Assembly: GCF_042477335.2 (NCBI RefSeq)
Contig: NC_091255.1
Location: forward strand, 28,560,501-28,624,500
Direction: 5' to 3'
Source of the DNA: Ovis canadensis
Lineage: Eukaryota; Chordata; Mammalia; Artiodactyla; Bovidae
Length of the DNA: 64,000 bases
Shown: positions 10,491 through 22,917 of the stretch, in pieces
How positions within the stretch are numbered: the first letter of the stretch is position 1
Layout: each line of letters begins with the position of its first letter
The notes under the pieces: model-generated
What the model was told of the DNA's origin: nothing
The model's database searches: none
The model's input: only the letters and a program-made list of their open reading frames with translations
Translations under genes and position numbers: made by a program

Positions 10491-11987
10491 CATTCTCAAA
10501 ACAGTTCATCATTGTTGGCCTCAGCACCCTCTTTTTGAGATGGATATTCCCTGTCTAGGTCTAGACTTCCTAGACCAAGAAGTCTCCAAACGCTTTAGTC
10601 TACTCCACGCTGATACCAGCTGAACACTGGGACCCCCCAACCAAGGTTGGCATTACTTCCTTCTGTGGAATGAGATAGAGTATGGAGGGAAGAGCTGATC
10701 TGTCCACTCTCAGGTCAGAAGCCAAATCCCAGGCTTTGCTGGGCATTCCACATCTACAAACCTGGAGCCTAGAGTTCTAGGAAGAGGCACAAGTGGGCTT
10801 AGAGGCCAGAACAAGGGGGTTAGGGAAGGTGGGAAAGAATGGCCAGGGACAGGAGACAGGGGCGGGGCAAAGAAGATAAAAAAGGGACAGTGAGTAGGTA
10901 GGTGGTGGGGACAGGGTCTGGGCAGGGAGCCAGGGAGAGGCCCCAGGCCTGAGTCCAGGCAGGAGCACTGGGAGACAAATTTCCAGGCCTCTCCACCTCC
11001 AGGGTGGACTCTGAGGGGCCAGAACCAGAGCCACAACCACATAAATCTCTGTTTCCATCATTGAGGCCATGAAGAGTGGCCATGGGATCATGACACAGAA
11101 CAGGGGGCCCCATCTCCACCTGCTCAGACACACAGATACATACACAGGGCAGGATTGCTGACCCAGACCAGAGATGTGTGCGCAGACACAAGGGTGTAAT
11201 CACACCAATGACACACGAGAGGACACAGGCTTGGGTACGGGGACACAGGTCCACACACGGATGTGGGGAAAGACGTAGACGCAGAGGCAGACCAACCTGG
11301 GAGACAAATGTGCAAACACACGGAGACACTCACATGCCCACAAACACACAGAAGTCAAGGACACATGTACACGTGGGTGCACACCCCCCCCGCACACAAG
11401 GAGACACCCTGAAGGTGTCAGAGGGACTGTAGAGAGACAGGCAGAGGGGCCAGAGCTCATGAACAGACAGTCCCCAGCAAACCTGCGCTTAGGCCTGGCC
11501 CTTGGAGTGTCATGACTATCGCCTGTCCACGGCAGGCCTGAGAACCCCACGCCACCACTCAGAACTGCTCTCCAGAGCCCCCTTGCTGGCTCCATGAACA
11601 TACATGCGGTGCCCCAGCTCTCCTGACACCCGTGTACATGTCTCAACAGGCCTGTGCCCCACCCATGGGGGCTGACATCCCCGTGCTGGGGTGCAGGTAG
11701 GGGCCACGGGACAGCCCCCTCCCTCACAGGCCACAGGCTGTGCCTGCTGGCAGAGACAGGGGGCCCAGGCTGGTCCAGGAGGAGGGAGGGGTTTGGGGGG
11801 GCCAGGGCGCGGCTGGGGCGGGCTCAGGAGCCGGTACCTGTCAAACAAGAGCCAAGGAGCAAACTAGCTTCTTAGTCACCTTGCTCTTCTCCCCGTCTTG
11901 GCAGCAGCCCCTCGGGGCAAGGGGAAGCTGATATCATAATTATTGGCTCACCCAGCAGCTACCTCCCCTCACCTGATGTCAGCACAG

Positions 11988-12079
11988 ACCCGGGACGGCC
12001 GAGCTGACGGACTGACAGACAGACGGAGCTCCTGGCCCCCCAGACCCCGGCCCCCACGCTGACCTGCTTCACTGAGCAG
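11988..12079 (+). promoter_or_regulatory. FOXN1: Candidate FOXN1 non-coding first exon (1a) and its promoter
   Basis: A GC-rich stretch ends in a strong donor, GAGCAG|GTAAGA, with GT at 12080-12081, and contains no ATG, as expected of a 5'UTR exon. Upstream there is no TATA box. There is a GC-rich segment (11800-11835), and a striking AT-rich element at 11930-11949 (gatatcataattattggctc) holds an inverted CCAAT (ATTGG 11942-11946) and a homeobox-like TAATTA-type core. FOXN1 is known to have alternative untranslated first exons joined to the exon with the start codon. The assignment and the 5' limit are inference. Confidence 0.4.
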
Positions 12080-14599
12080 GTAAGAGGAGACCCGGTCCAA
12101 GTCAGCCGTGGAGGCCAGCAGGGCTGGGCCAGGGAATGAGGAGGGGGGTGCCTTTTTAACGGGTCCTGTGGGTGAGTGGGAGCACCTGGGTGCTCCCTTC
12201 CTTCTCGCTGCTGCTTACGGGAGAATCAGGAAGTGGGGTGAGTGCCTGGAGGCCAAAGAGGACCCCCCTTCTCCTTGCTCCTCCCTCTTCTTCCTGTTCC
12301 AGATTTGTCTGACTTCAATCCTTCTTGCTGTCGCGTGGTTTTCCATTCCGGCATTCGGTGGACTTTGTGTGTGCATGTGTGTGTATCTCCATGTTGGAAA
12401 GGGTATGCTTGGCCACCATGTGCTGGGAGGAAATAAGGGCTCAGAAGGGCTAACACACTGGAAAACTAGAGCTGAAGGACAGAGGCAGATTCCCAATTTA
12501 GTGGCTTGTCCAAGTGAAGAGGGGAGAACCCAGCTCTGGGGTCGGTGAGGGGAGGGGATCGCCCTTGCCCTGGTGGTACTAAGGATGTGTGTTGATCAAG
12601 GAATCACTTAACATCTCTGAGCAGCCCCAGCTGGGGTCTAGGTGCCTGGGCCTGTGGGGAGGCCTGGGCCACAGGGAGGATGCAGCTGGTGGAGAAGCAG
12701 ACAGGTGGCAAACAGGTGCTGCAGCCAGAACGTGATGCTGAGCTCAGGGCAGACTCCCCCAGAGGCCCAGGGATGTCTCTCTCCCTCAAGACCCCTGAAA
12801 CCGAGAGGCCTGGTGAGAGGACCTGGGATGTGCTGGGAGCCCTCAGACCCTTGATGCCTGGAACTGGGGGGTCTGGGGAGCAAAGGCCCTTAGGAAACTG
12901 GCCAGAGTAGAAGGAAGACCCCCCTGGGGCTCACATGGCTTTTCCCCACCCCCATCTGATCAGGTAAGGTTCTGGCATTCCCCGTGGAGTCCCCAGGCCC
13001 TCCACCAGTGTCCAAGTTAGATTAAGAACAGACTCAAATAAGTGGGCGTGTTTGCCTCTCGTCTCTGCACCAACAGGCGTAGGAAGACATTGTGGCCATT
13101 CAATGGAATAGGACCGAGTGGAAGGGGTCTGAGTTCCTCTGAGAACTCATCTCGTCTGTCCCCCCAACCTCTAGGCTGGGCATTTCCCATGCCAGGCAGG
13201 TCTGCTTTCTCCCCACTCTCCGAATTCCGGGAGAGGAAACTTGGTCATTCCCTCAAAGTCCTGAAGTCCTTCTTGGAGTCTGAAGTCTCTGCAGCCGCAG
13301 CACCCAGCTCTGCCTGTCCCCTTAGGATTCTTTTCCCTCCTGATAAAATCCAGTTCCTCGGGGCTGATCAGACGGGGAGAGGGAGAGGCTGGCATTGCGC
13401 TCCATCCTGTCCCCATTAGGCCCAGCTCAGGCCCTTTGACCACCTTGGGCATTCCCTGACCCCTGGGATGCAAGCAGTAGAGAGCAGGCATCTCCAACCC
13501 ATGAGGGCAGCGCCTCCCTTCCCAGCCTCACCCCCATCTCATGGTGGGCCAGGCAGGGCCCCAGTGGGGCTGGGTCTTGGGGGAGACTCAGGTCCCCCGG
13601 AAGGAAGGTGCCGTGGGGAGAGGCGCATGTCGTCCCAGCTCCCCGCCCAGCCCCGCCCCTGCTGCCTCTGCCGAGCTCAGCTCCGGGCTCCAGGGCCTGC
13701 CGAGGCACGCTGCCCCCCCGCCAGGCCCGGCGCCTCACTCACCTCCCAAGGCCAGGAACCTGTTCTCCCGGGAATGCCAGGGAGTTCTCAGAGGACTCTA
13801 TTTCCCAGGGGCTCAGGGAGCCCCAGAACTCTCTCGATTCTGCTCCTGGGAAGGCAAAAGAAAGATTAGGGGGTTGGAGCACCCCCTCTTTTCCCTATCT
13901 TTGTCTCAGCCACACACTGACCTCACGTGGCCCCCAACTAACAGCTGCGCCTTCATTCATTGTGAGGCGGTAGAAGGCTTGGGGCAGCTGGAGACAAAGG
14001 CGAAAGCCCCCTGGTGACACTTGCCCTCTGGGAAGCTGTCTTATGGCCCCACCTTGGTCTCAGGAAAAGCCTTCCTTTTTCCCCTTGGAGAGTTCTGTCT
14101 GCCCACGAGGAAAGTACCACCTCCCGTGGCTCTCCATCCTTCTCTGCCAGGAAGTCCTTCTTCCTGTCTAACCTCCTTCCTTCCAGCTTGAGTCTTCATG
14201 GGTTAGCAGAAACCCCACTGCCTGCACAGGGCTTAAGCACCTATCCAGAGACTAAGTCACACAGAAACCTCTGAAGAGCTGCTGTACAGGAAGGGACAGA
14301 AATGAGGCCCTATGCCCACTGCCCCTCTGTTAGTTTCTCTGACTCCATGCTCTAATGAGAAGTCTGTTGGGAGGTTCTTCTGCCTGCCTCCCTTACTCCC
14401 TGGTAACAGAAGCAGGCTAGGGACAGAGGTCCCATAGATATGCCTTCCGCTCTTTCTTTCTCAGTCACAGCCCACCACCCCCGCTGAGGCTGCAGGGCGG
14501 GGGGTGAGGGAGGTTTTAGCAAACTGAGATTGGTTTCTGCAACAGGAGAGAGGGACATTAGACTTTAGAGAGCTGCTTCGGCCTTTGAAATTGAGTTCA

Positions 14600-14822
14600 G
14601 CTGCACTACGTGGCACTAGTGGTAAAGGACCCGCCGGCCAAGGCAGGTAGTCCTAAGAGATGCAGGTCCCATCTCTGGGTCGGGAAGAGCCCCTGGAGAA
14701 AGGAATGGCACCCCACTCCAGTGTTCTTGCCTGGAGAACCCCATGGACAGAGGAGCCTGGCGGGCTGCAGTCCATGGGGTCACACACAGTCAACCACGAC
14801 CGAAGCGCCTTAGCACGCATGC
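14600..14822 (+). repeat. Bov-tA/Bov-A2 SINE
   Basis: Head cactacgtggcactagtggtaaagg, body ggaatggcaccccactcc, and diverged end gaccgaagcgccttagc. It lies in the FOXN1 5' intron. Confidence 0.85.
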
Positions 14823-14999
14823 ATGTGACCACAGGAGGTGGTTTCCTGAGTGGAGAGGCAACCATTGATCTGCGATGGGTGTGGTTGGGCTGGCAACATG
14901 CCCAGGAGCAGGGGAATGACAGGATGACCTCTGGGAGAGTGCGTCTCTCAGGAGCATCAAAGTCCCTGAATAATTTTGGTCTTTCCAGTGTATTCCCTC

Positions 15000-15285
15000 C
15001 CATCCTTTGCCCCTTCTTCCATCTCTACCTCTCCAACCTCCATCCCACCCCATCTGTAACCCCTCTACTCCAGCTCCATCTCCTTTCATAACCCAACTCT
15101 ATACCCCCATTCTCATCTCCAACCCTGATCCAGCCCTCCTCCTGTCCAACCCCCAACCCCAATTTCACCTTCACCTCCACCACCCCATTCCTCTCTTCGC
15201 TCTCTCCCTCACCCCACCTTCACCCTCAGCCCCAACCCCATCTTCCTATCCCACACCATTTCCACCTCCCCTAGATGGGTCTCCC
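15000..15285 (+). repeat. G-poor C/T-rich tract
   Basis: Nearly 290 nt of C-, T- and A-containing sequence with very few G, with phrases like ccccaacccc and ctccatccca recurring. It looks like a degenerate minisatellite; no gene is supported. Confidence 0.6.
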
Positions 15286-16084
15286 CATCAGAGATCCCCG
15301 TTGGAATTCAACAGCCTTCATCGATGCCCCTGCCAGGCCCTGGTATGTGCTCTGTTTTCCCGGTGTTTAGGAAAAGCCCAGGGCCATGGCCAGTAGGGCA
15401 AAATGGGTTGGCTAGGATCATCTCTGGAGAAGCACTCAGCCTCCTGACCCTATCTGGATCTTAAAGGCTGGATGCTGGCCAAGCACAAGTAAAGAGTTCA
15501 AGTCCAACAAGACAAGTGTGATGTCCAAATGGATCTCTAGACATTGCAGGTGTGTGTCCTGTGAAACTGGGAGATGAAGAATGTCCTCAAAGGGCCCCAA
15601 GGGAGGCGGCGGCAGCATTTGTGGGGGAATGCCTGGAACATAACCCGTCCTATTAGGCATGGCCAGGCCCAAAGCAAGGAGATGGGCAGAAGCGAAAGCA
15701 AGAAAGCCTGCTGGGTTGTTTAGGAATGACTGCAGTAGTGAGCATCCCCGGGTCTCTACTCCGCCTGTGGTTCTTGCTTAGTCAGCTCAGATTAATGGGG
15801 CTGGGGAGAGAATTAGCTGAATCGTGATCTCTCAGGGAACTTGACTCTAGAGCTGGCTGTGAGTCACAGAGAAAAGGAAACCCATGCTCCCATGGCTACT
15901 CTGGAAGTTCCAGAGGGTGGGCACCCCTCAGGACCCACCAGGATGCAACTGAGTTTCCCAGAGATCTGACCCTAAGCCTCCACCCCATGCTCATGGGAGG
16001 ATGCATATGATTGGTCCACTTCAAGCCCTGCTTCCCAAGTCTGAAAGTACTGCTTCTGACAAACTACAGCCAACCTGGGCACCA

Positions 16085-16116
16085 ACACACACACGTACAC
16101 ACACACACACACACAC
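16085..16116. repeat. CA dinucleotide repeat
   Basis: About 16 CA units with one cgta interruption, in the FOXN1 5' intron. Confidence 0.85.
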
Positions 16117-18219
16117 TCCCAGAGTGGGGCGTGTCCCTGGAACCAGATTGCCCGGAGACAGTTGCAGATCCCACCTACACCTGTAAATTCCACAGCCTTG
16201 TCCCAGGCTACACCAGCCCATCAGTCTTGGAAGGCATAGAGTGTGCATGAGGATGTACACACACACACAGAGCCCCGTGATCATAAAACCCAACCTTCAG
16301 ACTTTCCACCTGGCATAAGCAGAGTGACTGCGGCAGTTTTTGCCATCAGAGGGGTCCCCAGCTCCCTCTGGAAGGAGTTCCCTGAGCCTACACTGAACCC
16401 CAAGGTGCATGTGGTTTTGGAGAAGAGGCTCAGACTCTCTGGGCCTTCTCATTGTCATGCCCAACCTGCTCAAGGTGGGAACAGTTTTGGAGAGAAAGTC
16501 CTTTGGGATGACAATGCCAGGAGGATCCTTTGCACACGTACTCTGGACGGCACTAGGGGAGGGGGCACCACCAGTGTGTATTTGTCTTGTGCTCGATCTG
16601 TATTATTAGTAGTGGCGACAGAATTAATATCCCTAATAATAGATCGGCAATAATGAGCAGTCCTTCTGATAATGATATGTACAGAGCATGAGAGGCCCCT
16701 GGCTCAAGGGATGGTAGGTTCCTGACTCATCTCATGCCCCCACTAAGGTGAGCAGGCGGAAAGGGGTCTGGACCAGTCCTACGGAGAGCACCCAGGGAGG
16801 GGCAGACGGTTGAAGGGGCAAAGATCTCAGCCCCCTCCTCTTTCCTTAAATCCTGTGGATCCAGGGTCCCAGGAGAAGAGGTGGGGTTACCATAAGATGG
16901 TGTTGGTTTATCTCCCTCAGAGAATTCTGACATCCTGGTCCTCACTCAGTCCCCAGGACAGCCGGGTGAGGTATGTAGGGCAAAAAAGAGGATCCCATTT
17001 TAGAAAGGAGGAAATGAGGTTAATTTCTGTGACTAGCGCAGGCTGATGGCAGAGCTGGGAAAGGAGTTTCTGGGGTCCTTGATCAGAAGGAACCCCTGTG
17101 AGGGGAGAGAGGAGGCTTAGTGGCAGGAGGGGCATCTGAGATAATAAGTGCCAAGCTAGAGGATGAGGTTAAACAAGGCCCCAGTCATCCCTGCTGGTCT
17201 CACAGCTCATATCTTCAGCTTCCAGTCACTGGCAGAGCCAGTTACTAAAGTACCCACAGGAAATGGGACCACCAGGCTCAGCCCTGAGTAGCTTGATTAT
17301 GGGGGCAGGACTTCTGGAACGCTGGATCACAGAACTAATGGGTGCTCAGAGGTGAGCAACTCTACCCCATCCCCCAGCCCGTTCCTCACTCACTCTTTAG
17401 CCAGTGTGGCTGGAAGAAGCTCATTGTAATATGAAGGCCGTATTTTATCATCTGCGAAAAATCCTCCTGTCCCTTCTGTCTTTCCCCATCTCATCGTCCA
17501 CCCTTGGATCCCTTTAACAGCTGGGCAGACTGAGGATTGGAAGGAACTTTCTTTGGAAATCAGACCCCTGCTCTCTGTACACTGCCCCCCGGGAGGATAA
17601 AGCAGGCAAACAGTCCCCACCTCCTAGGAGCCCAGCTCCCCAGTCAGGCCCCCAGTGGTTCTAGGTCACCTGGTCCACACACAAGTCCCTTGCCAGGCCT
17701 GTTCTCACCATCAGACCCAGTCATGCCTTTAAAAATTCCTGGGGAAGGTGGGGGATGGGAGCACAGCTTCTCCCTAAACTGCCTGTGTGAGGGTCTCATG
17801 CTGTTGGAAACGAGAATCTTGCACTGTGCAACCGCGTCCTGCCCCGGCTAAACTTGGATGGCAAGCTGATTTTGCTTCTGGGAGCAACAGCCTCAGAGCT
17901 TGAACTCCAGAGTAGGTCGGAGGGAGGAAAAGACCATGAATGATAACCAGGACCAAAAGATTCCTGGGGGTTGGGAGTGTTTGGGTGGGAAGTATCTTAG
18001 AAAGGGTCACCTACGGACCCTAAGGAGAACCCAGTAGAGCCAGTCTCTCTGACTAGATGGCCATAGCAGAGGAGAAAAGGGGATCTGTTAGGAATGTCTC
18101 AGAAAGAGAGGGCTGGGAGCTTAGAAGAATAGCATTTTTTATTTCCTTGAAACCAGCATCTCTTTCTTCCCCATCTACTAAATGAGTATATCCAAAGGCA
18201 GTTCAAAGACACCCATTAA

Positions 18220-18390
18220 TATATCCCACTGTCCACTTATTCATCTCTCTGTCCATCTGTCCAGCTTCCCATCCAGTCGTTTGTTCACCCATCAATCTGT
18301 CTATCCATTGATCTGTCCATTTCATCCGTCCATCTATCCTTCCATTCATACACCTATCCCTCCCTCCATCCATCTGTCATTCATCCATCC
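18220..18390 (+). repeat. Degenerate TCCATC microsatellite
   Basis: Imperfect repeats of tccatc/tctgtccatc over about 170 bp, ending about 100 bp before the GC box of candidate exon 1b. Confidence 0.75.
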
Positions 18391-18495
18391 AAAGAAGTCA
18401 AGCCCCAGTAGGTCTCCCCAAGGCTGCTGGTAAGGGCCTGTGGTCCTGTGGCATTTATGGGGCATGTGACCTGCCTGCCTGGCCTGGGGAGGCAG

Positions 18496-18629
18496 CCCCG
18501 CCCCAGCCCTCAGGCAGGGGGCTGGTCCAGGCATGTGGGAGTATTTATACCTCGATGGAGGCTCCTGGGGAGTTGCTGGGCTGAATGACTCCCCGAAGCC
18601 GCCATGGTGGCCACGGCTGAGAGCCTGCT
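18496..18629 (+). promoter_or_regulatory. FOXN1: Candidate alternative FOXN1 promoter and first exon (1b)
   Basis: A GC box (ccccgcccc 18496-18504) is followed by a TATA-like TATTTATA at 18542-18549, which places a start site near 18570-18580, and by a consensus donor GCT|GTGAGT with GT at 18630-18631. The putative exon would include ATG 18604-18606 in a perfect Kozak context (GCCGCCATGG), opening a short upstream ORF. It lies 6.5 kb from candidate exon 1a and 6.4 kb before the start-codon exon. The TATA, start-site and donor spacing is seen; use as FOXN1 exon 1b is inferred. Confidence 0.35.
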
Positions 18630-19737
18630 GTGAGTGCTTGGGTTCAGTTCCTTTGGGGCCGGGGCTGGGTGGCAGGGCCTGGGAGAGGGCTGGAGAGATG
18701 GGAAGCTGCCCACGGTGTTCAGGGATGGTAGAAAGGAAGGGCTGCTGGGTAAAGAATAGAGCAGGAAGCTGTTGGAGTTCGACACCTGCAGCAAGGCTGG
18801 GATCCATCCTGGAGCAGGACTGAGTCCATTGCCGCTTACTAGCTCTTGGCGAAGAAGAGGGCGGGAGGACTAAGGTTACAAGAGAGATCAAGGTTAGACA
18901 CCTGGAAGAACTTCCAGCTCAGCCCCAGGGATGGGAGATGTTTCAAGTGCTTTTTCAGGACAGACATATTGAGTGGTACTCTAGGACCAGCCTATTTCCA
19001 GAGGCAGGGGAGTGACTGAAATGGCTGAAGGAGAGTCCTTGTTGGGGGGCGATGACCCAGTCTTGGGTGTCAGTGGGTCAAATTTGAGGAAAGTACCCCA
19101 GGGGAGACGTGATAGCTCTTCATCCTTTCTTCTCCCCTGCTCCACCCCCTGCCCTTTCCATCTGTAGCTGCTTCTCAGAGCACTTTAATCAGATCTCAAG
19201 GCAGGGGCAGCTGACCCACTTCCTGATACCAAGCCAGGGTCAGGAGCCAGAGGGGACAGGATTTCGACCTCAGAGCCTCCAACCTAGATGGGAGCAACGG
19301 GGCTAGAAATCCCAGGCTCCCAGGATCCCAGGGTGCCCAGCCTCAGGAGTGGCCCCCGGGCCCTTCCCTGCCACCCCTACGAGGTAACTACTGAACTGCT
19401 CCAGGGGACCCCTCCCAGCAGCCAGGCGGGTGGAGCCCCGGGTGGGGCCACAGGCAGCACTGGGCACGGTCCCCACCCCTTGTAAAACATGCTGCCGCAG
19501 CCAGCAACAGAAACCATTAAGGCGGAACTCCACCATCTCCACCTCTCTCATAAAGGGCAGGTAGGAGCAGCCCGGGTGGGAGGGAGTGTAGAGAGAGCCC
19601 AGTGAGGGCCCTGAGTGTCCTCTGTGACTCAGCTGCCCACAGGGGGTACGGGGACAGACCCTCCCAAGGAAACCTGCCCCCCACCCGCCGCTCTGGCTTC
19701 CAGGTGTGAGCAAGGAAGCTGAGGTGTTCCTGAGGTG

Positions 19738-19915
19738 GGGCTGTGGAGCATAGTGGTTAAGCACCCTAGCTTTGAAGCCAGTGTCTGAATCGTGGGGAGC
19801 ATCATTTACTAGCTGAGTGAACTTGAGCAAGTCAGGTTAACCTCTCTGAGCCTCAGTTTCCTCATCTATAAAATGGGAGTGATAATACAGCACCTCCCAT
19901 CTAGGGTATAATAAC
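19738..19915 (+). repeat. MIR
   Basis: Sense MIR: tagtggttaagcacc head, gaacttgagcaagtcaggtta, cctcagtttcctcatctataa. Confidence 0.75.
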
Positions 19916-20034
19916 TCACCCAGCTGTTCCTGGTCCCCTTGAGGATTTCCTTCCTCCTGAAGGAAGAGCAGAGATGAGGGCCCAGAGATGACAGCTCTGT
20001 GCACCACATCCACATCTACAGGACCAGCATCAGC

Positions 20035-20150
20035 ATCTTTAGATGCAAATGGTCCCAGTGTATCATTTTACTTATAAGGAAACTGAGGACAGAAAGGGGA
20101 AGTGACTTGTCCAAGGTCACACAACCAGCAAACAGGGTTTTCCCTGACCC
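20035..20150 (-). repeat. MIR fragment
   Basis: Reverse MIR core: aaggaaactgaggacagaaag and cttgtccaaggtcacac. Confidence 0.65.
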
Positions 20151-21559
20151 CTACCCCACAAATGCTCCCTCTGCCTTGATCCTGGGGTACTAAAAAAAGA
20201 GTCTCTGAGGGGTGGGTGCTGGGTACAAGGGGCAAAAGGCCTAGCTGTTTGCAAGAACACAGAGCAGAGATGCCACCAGGATGGTTGTTGATCCCACAGT
20301 CATACTTTCTGGGGAAATTTCTTCCTCATCATGCCTTCTATTCGGGTTAGAGGACCATTTCTTTCTTCCCTCTGACTCCAGGGAAGATCAAGTCTATTTA
20401 TTCCATCTCTACCCCAGCCTTCCCACTCTTGCAAGATCATAGAAGGAGGAGAAGTTTGGAGAGCAGAGGTTAGACAGAATACCTGGACGCTAAACTGGTC
20501 TTCAGATAATGTTTTGCCAAGGTTACATACCTGAAGTGTGTTTGAGGGTGTCGTTGGGACTCTTGAGGCCTGAGACTCAGGAGATATTTTCAGTTTTAAC
20601 TGTTTGGCCCTGGGCATGTCATTCTCTCTGAGCCTCAATCTTCTACCCTGAAAAATGGGATTAATGGCCTTTCTCCCCTACCAGTGGTATGTGATAAATG
20701 TTCACCCACCAGTTCTCAAAAAAAAAAAAAAAAGGCGGGTGGCGGGGGGCGCTGATCTGTAACATTTGCTAATTTCCTTGGATAGATATTCCCACCACTG
20801 CCAATTTGAGGATTTGGGCCACTTTCACCAAAAGTGAATTGTACAATTGGCCCTAACAAGTCCATAGCAGCTGACTCCAGCACACCACTGCCTGCTACTC
20901 TCTGAGGCAAAGGGAGAATGAAATGAGAGAATAGAGACAAAAGTGCTTTGTAAACTGCCGAGTATTTTATAGACATAGAGTTGTGATTAGGAAAGTCCTT
21001 ATAGTCAAAGGGACCCCAGAGCGCAGTCTACCAGCTGAAAGCCCTGGCCTAGCTCCAGCCCCACAGGGGGCAGGTTGTGAGTGGAGGAGCCCACCCTGAG
21101 TGGCAAGTCCTGAGTGCCATCGGGGTGCTCCTAGGATCCGAGGAAGGAAGAGCGCTCGCTGGACCTCCTGCAATGGTTTGCTGATGGGATTTGCAGACAT
21201 ACGTCCCACTGTGCCCTCTGAAACTAAGGCAGGCAGGGTAAAGGTCAGTGTTCCCTGAAAGATTCCTCCTGAATGCAGAGGCCAGCGCCCATCAGAGAGG
21301 ACTCCTGGGAGATCCAAAGCAAGAGTCATCCCCCTCTCTTCCTACTCTAATCCCTGGGAGTTTCTGCAGCCATTCTCCCTCAGGGGAATGGCTAAAATGA
21401 CCTCTGAGGCCAGAGGGTCAGGGGGAGGGAAGTTCAGCCTCTGCCAATGCAGGAGGATGATGTCAGGGAGATGGAGGTGAGAGGTAGGAAAGAGGAGTTT
21501 CTTCTCCTTTCCTGGTCCTCGCCCCCAGAGCTCAAGCTTTAAAATACTCTGCCCCACTG

Positions 21560-21780
21560 TTAATTACTAATAATAGCTATCACTTATTGAGTACATACTA
21601 TGCATTAAGTTATTTACAAGCAATATTTCATCTAACCCACCAGAGAGGTATGTATTATTAGCTCTATTTTATAGATGAGGAAACTGAAGCCCAAGGAAGG
21701 AAGTTGAGCAAGTTGCCTAACCAAAGTCCCACTGTTATTGGGATTCAAACCCAATCCTGACTCTAGAGTTTCCAAACTAG
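21560..21780 (-). repeat. MIR
   Basis: Reverse MIR: cttattgagtacatactatgc, gatgaggaaactgaagc and a degenerate tRNA head. Confidence 0.7.
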
Positions 21781-21984
21781 CTAATCCAACTTTAGGAGCC
21801 CCTGTGGCTATTTGAGAAAGGGGTCAGAAGCCAAGGCAGCCTCACCTTCCTCTCCACAGTGAGTCCTTCATTGTGCTGGACAGAAGTCCCCACCCCATAT
21901 ACAACAATGAAAGCCCCTCTGCCCAGCCCCTGAGGCAAAAGGACCCTTAGAAATGGCAGTCGGTGAAGGATCTCATCTTTCTTG

Positions 21985-22080
21985 AGGCTGTGTGTCCTTA
22001 GGCAACTCACCTAACCTCTCTGGACCTCATTTCCCGATTTGTAGAACAGGATTTCAGCCGAGGCAATCAGTGGGGTTTGT
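21985..22080 (+). repeat. MIR fragment
   Basis: Sense MIR core: ttaggcaactcacctaacctc then tctggacctcatttccc. Confidence 0.55.
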
Positions 22081-22694
22081 CATCAAATCAGGAGTCATCA
22101 TTTATAAAACCTACTCAGAGGTTATAAAGCCTCCTTCCTTCACTGAGTTTCATTTAGGGATGTCTATACCCCCAGTGCAAAGCAAGACACTGGCCTCTGA
22201 ACTCTGCCTAACCTCCCTGGTTCTTATCCTGTCCCTGGGAGCTCAGAGGAAGTGGGGTAGTGGTTTGGCCAAGCCAGGATATGAAAGTCACAGCTGGGAA
22301 CTAAAGCCTTCAGGTAAGGCCTCTGACTTACAGGAACTCAGCCTGGGCTACCGATAACACCCCAGGACATTGGGGCTGCTGCCAGGATGAGGGGGAGACA
22401 GAGGCTGTAGGGGCCCTTCTGGGAAGGCCAGAACTTCCACAGGAGGGGTGGCCCACTCTGAGTCTCAGAGAGGCCTCCACACGTTCACGTCTCAGAGGAG
22501 CAGAGCCGGGGTCTGAAGCCCCTGGGGCCAGGCTGAGTAAAGGCCAGGCAGACAGGGCCTGACTACAAAGGCAACTGTCATCTGGGAATGGGGTCATTAG
22601 CCAGTCTCCCCAGGCCTGAAGCGGTAAGACCATCAGGGAAACTAGAGTGTGGGGTCAGGAGCCGCAGCCACGTCTGGCCAATGAATCCAGATGT

Positions 22695-22890
22695 GCATGA
22701 TACCTCCTTGAGCACTTTCTATGTGCGGGGCACCTGGTACACATCATGTCACTTAATCTTCATGACGGCCCTATGAGGTGTGCCCCCAGGCCCCATGATC
22801 ACAGGAGCAAAGGGAGAAACAGAATCACACAGTTTCTCAAAGTCACCAAACCAGGAAAGTGACACAGCTGGGACTCAAATTCAGGTCATC
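22695..22890 (-). repeat. MIR
   Basis: Reverse MIR: tgagcactttctatgtgcggg, cttaatcttcatgacggccc and the tail region with gacacagctgggactcaaat. Confidence 0.7.
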
Positions 22891-22917
22891 CCCAGTTCAG
22901 AGCCTTTGCTTCTCTGT

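Larger units (their letters stand above)
2376..11985. other. Intergenic region between SLC13A2 and FOXN1
   Basis: No gene-like exon was found on either strand. 2376-4615 is apparently unique sequence. 4.6-7.0 kb holds CHR SINEs and a degenerate CA/GT-rich patch (about 6030-6360). 7.8-10.0 kb is AT-rich old LINE-like sequence with SINE insertions. 10.5-11.9 kb is unique and GC-rich, with a second degenerate CA-rich patch (11120-11420), and leads into the candidate FOXN1 promoter. Open frames here have no recognisable homology or splice context. Confidence 0.7.

Noticed and set aside
11200-11727. Minus-strand frame of 175 residues near 11.5 kb
   Set aside because: It lies in a CA/TG-rich low-complexity tract, Cys/Val/Ser-biased, with no homology recognised.
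12108-12548. 146-residue frame just after candidate FOXN1 exon 1a
   Set aside because: It starts inside the proposed intron past a strong donor, with no homology; it is probably chance.
14610-15091. Frames with the motif 'FLPGEPHGQRSLAGCSPWG' and similar across the window
   Set aside because: This peptide recurs wherever a Bov-A SINE is translated (8.1, 14.7, 29.1, 41.1, 61.2, 63.3 kb); it is repeat sequence, not a protein family.
15007-15396. 129-residue Pro/Ser-rich frame
   Set aside because: It is produced by the G-poor C/T tract, which removes stop codons in some frames; not a gene.
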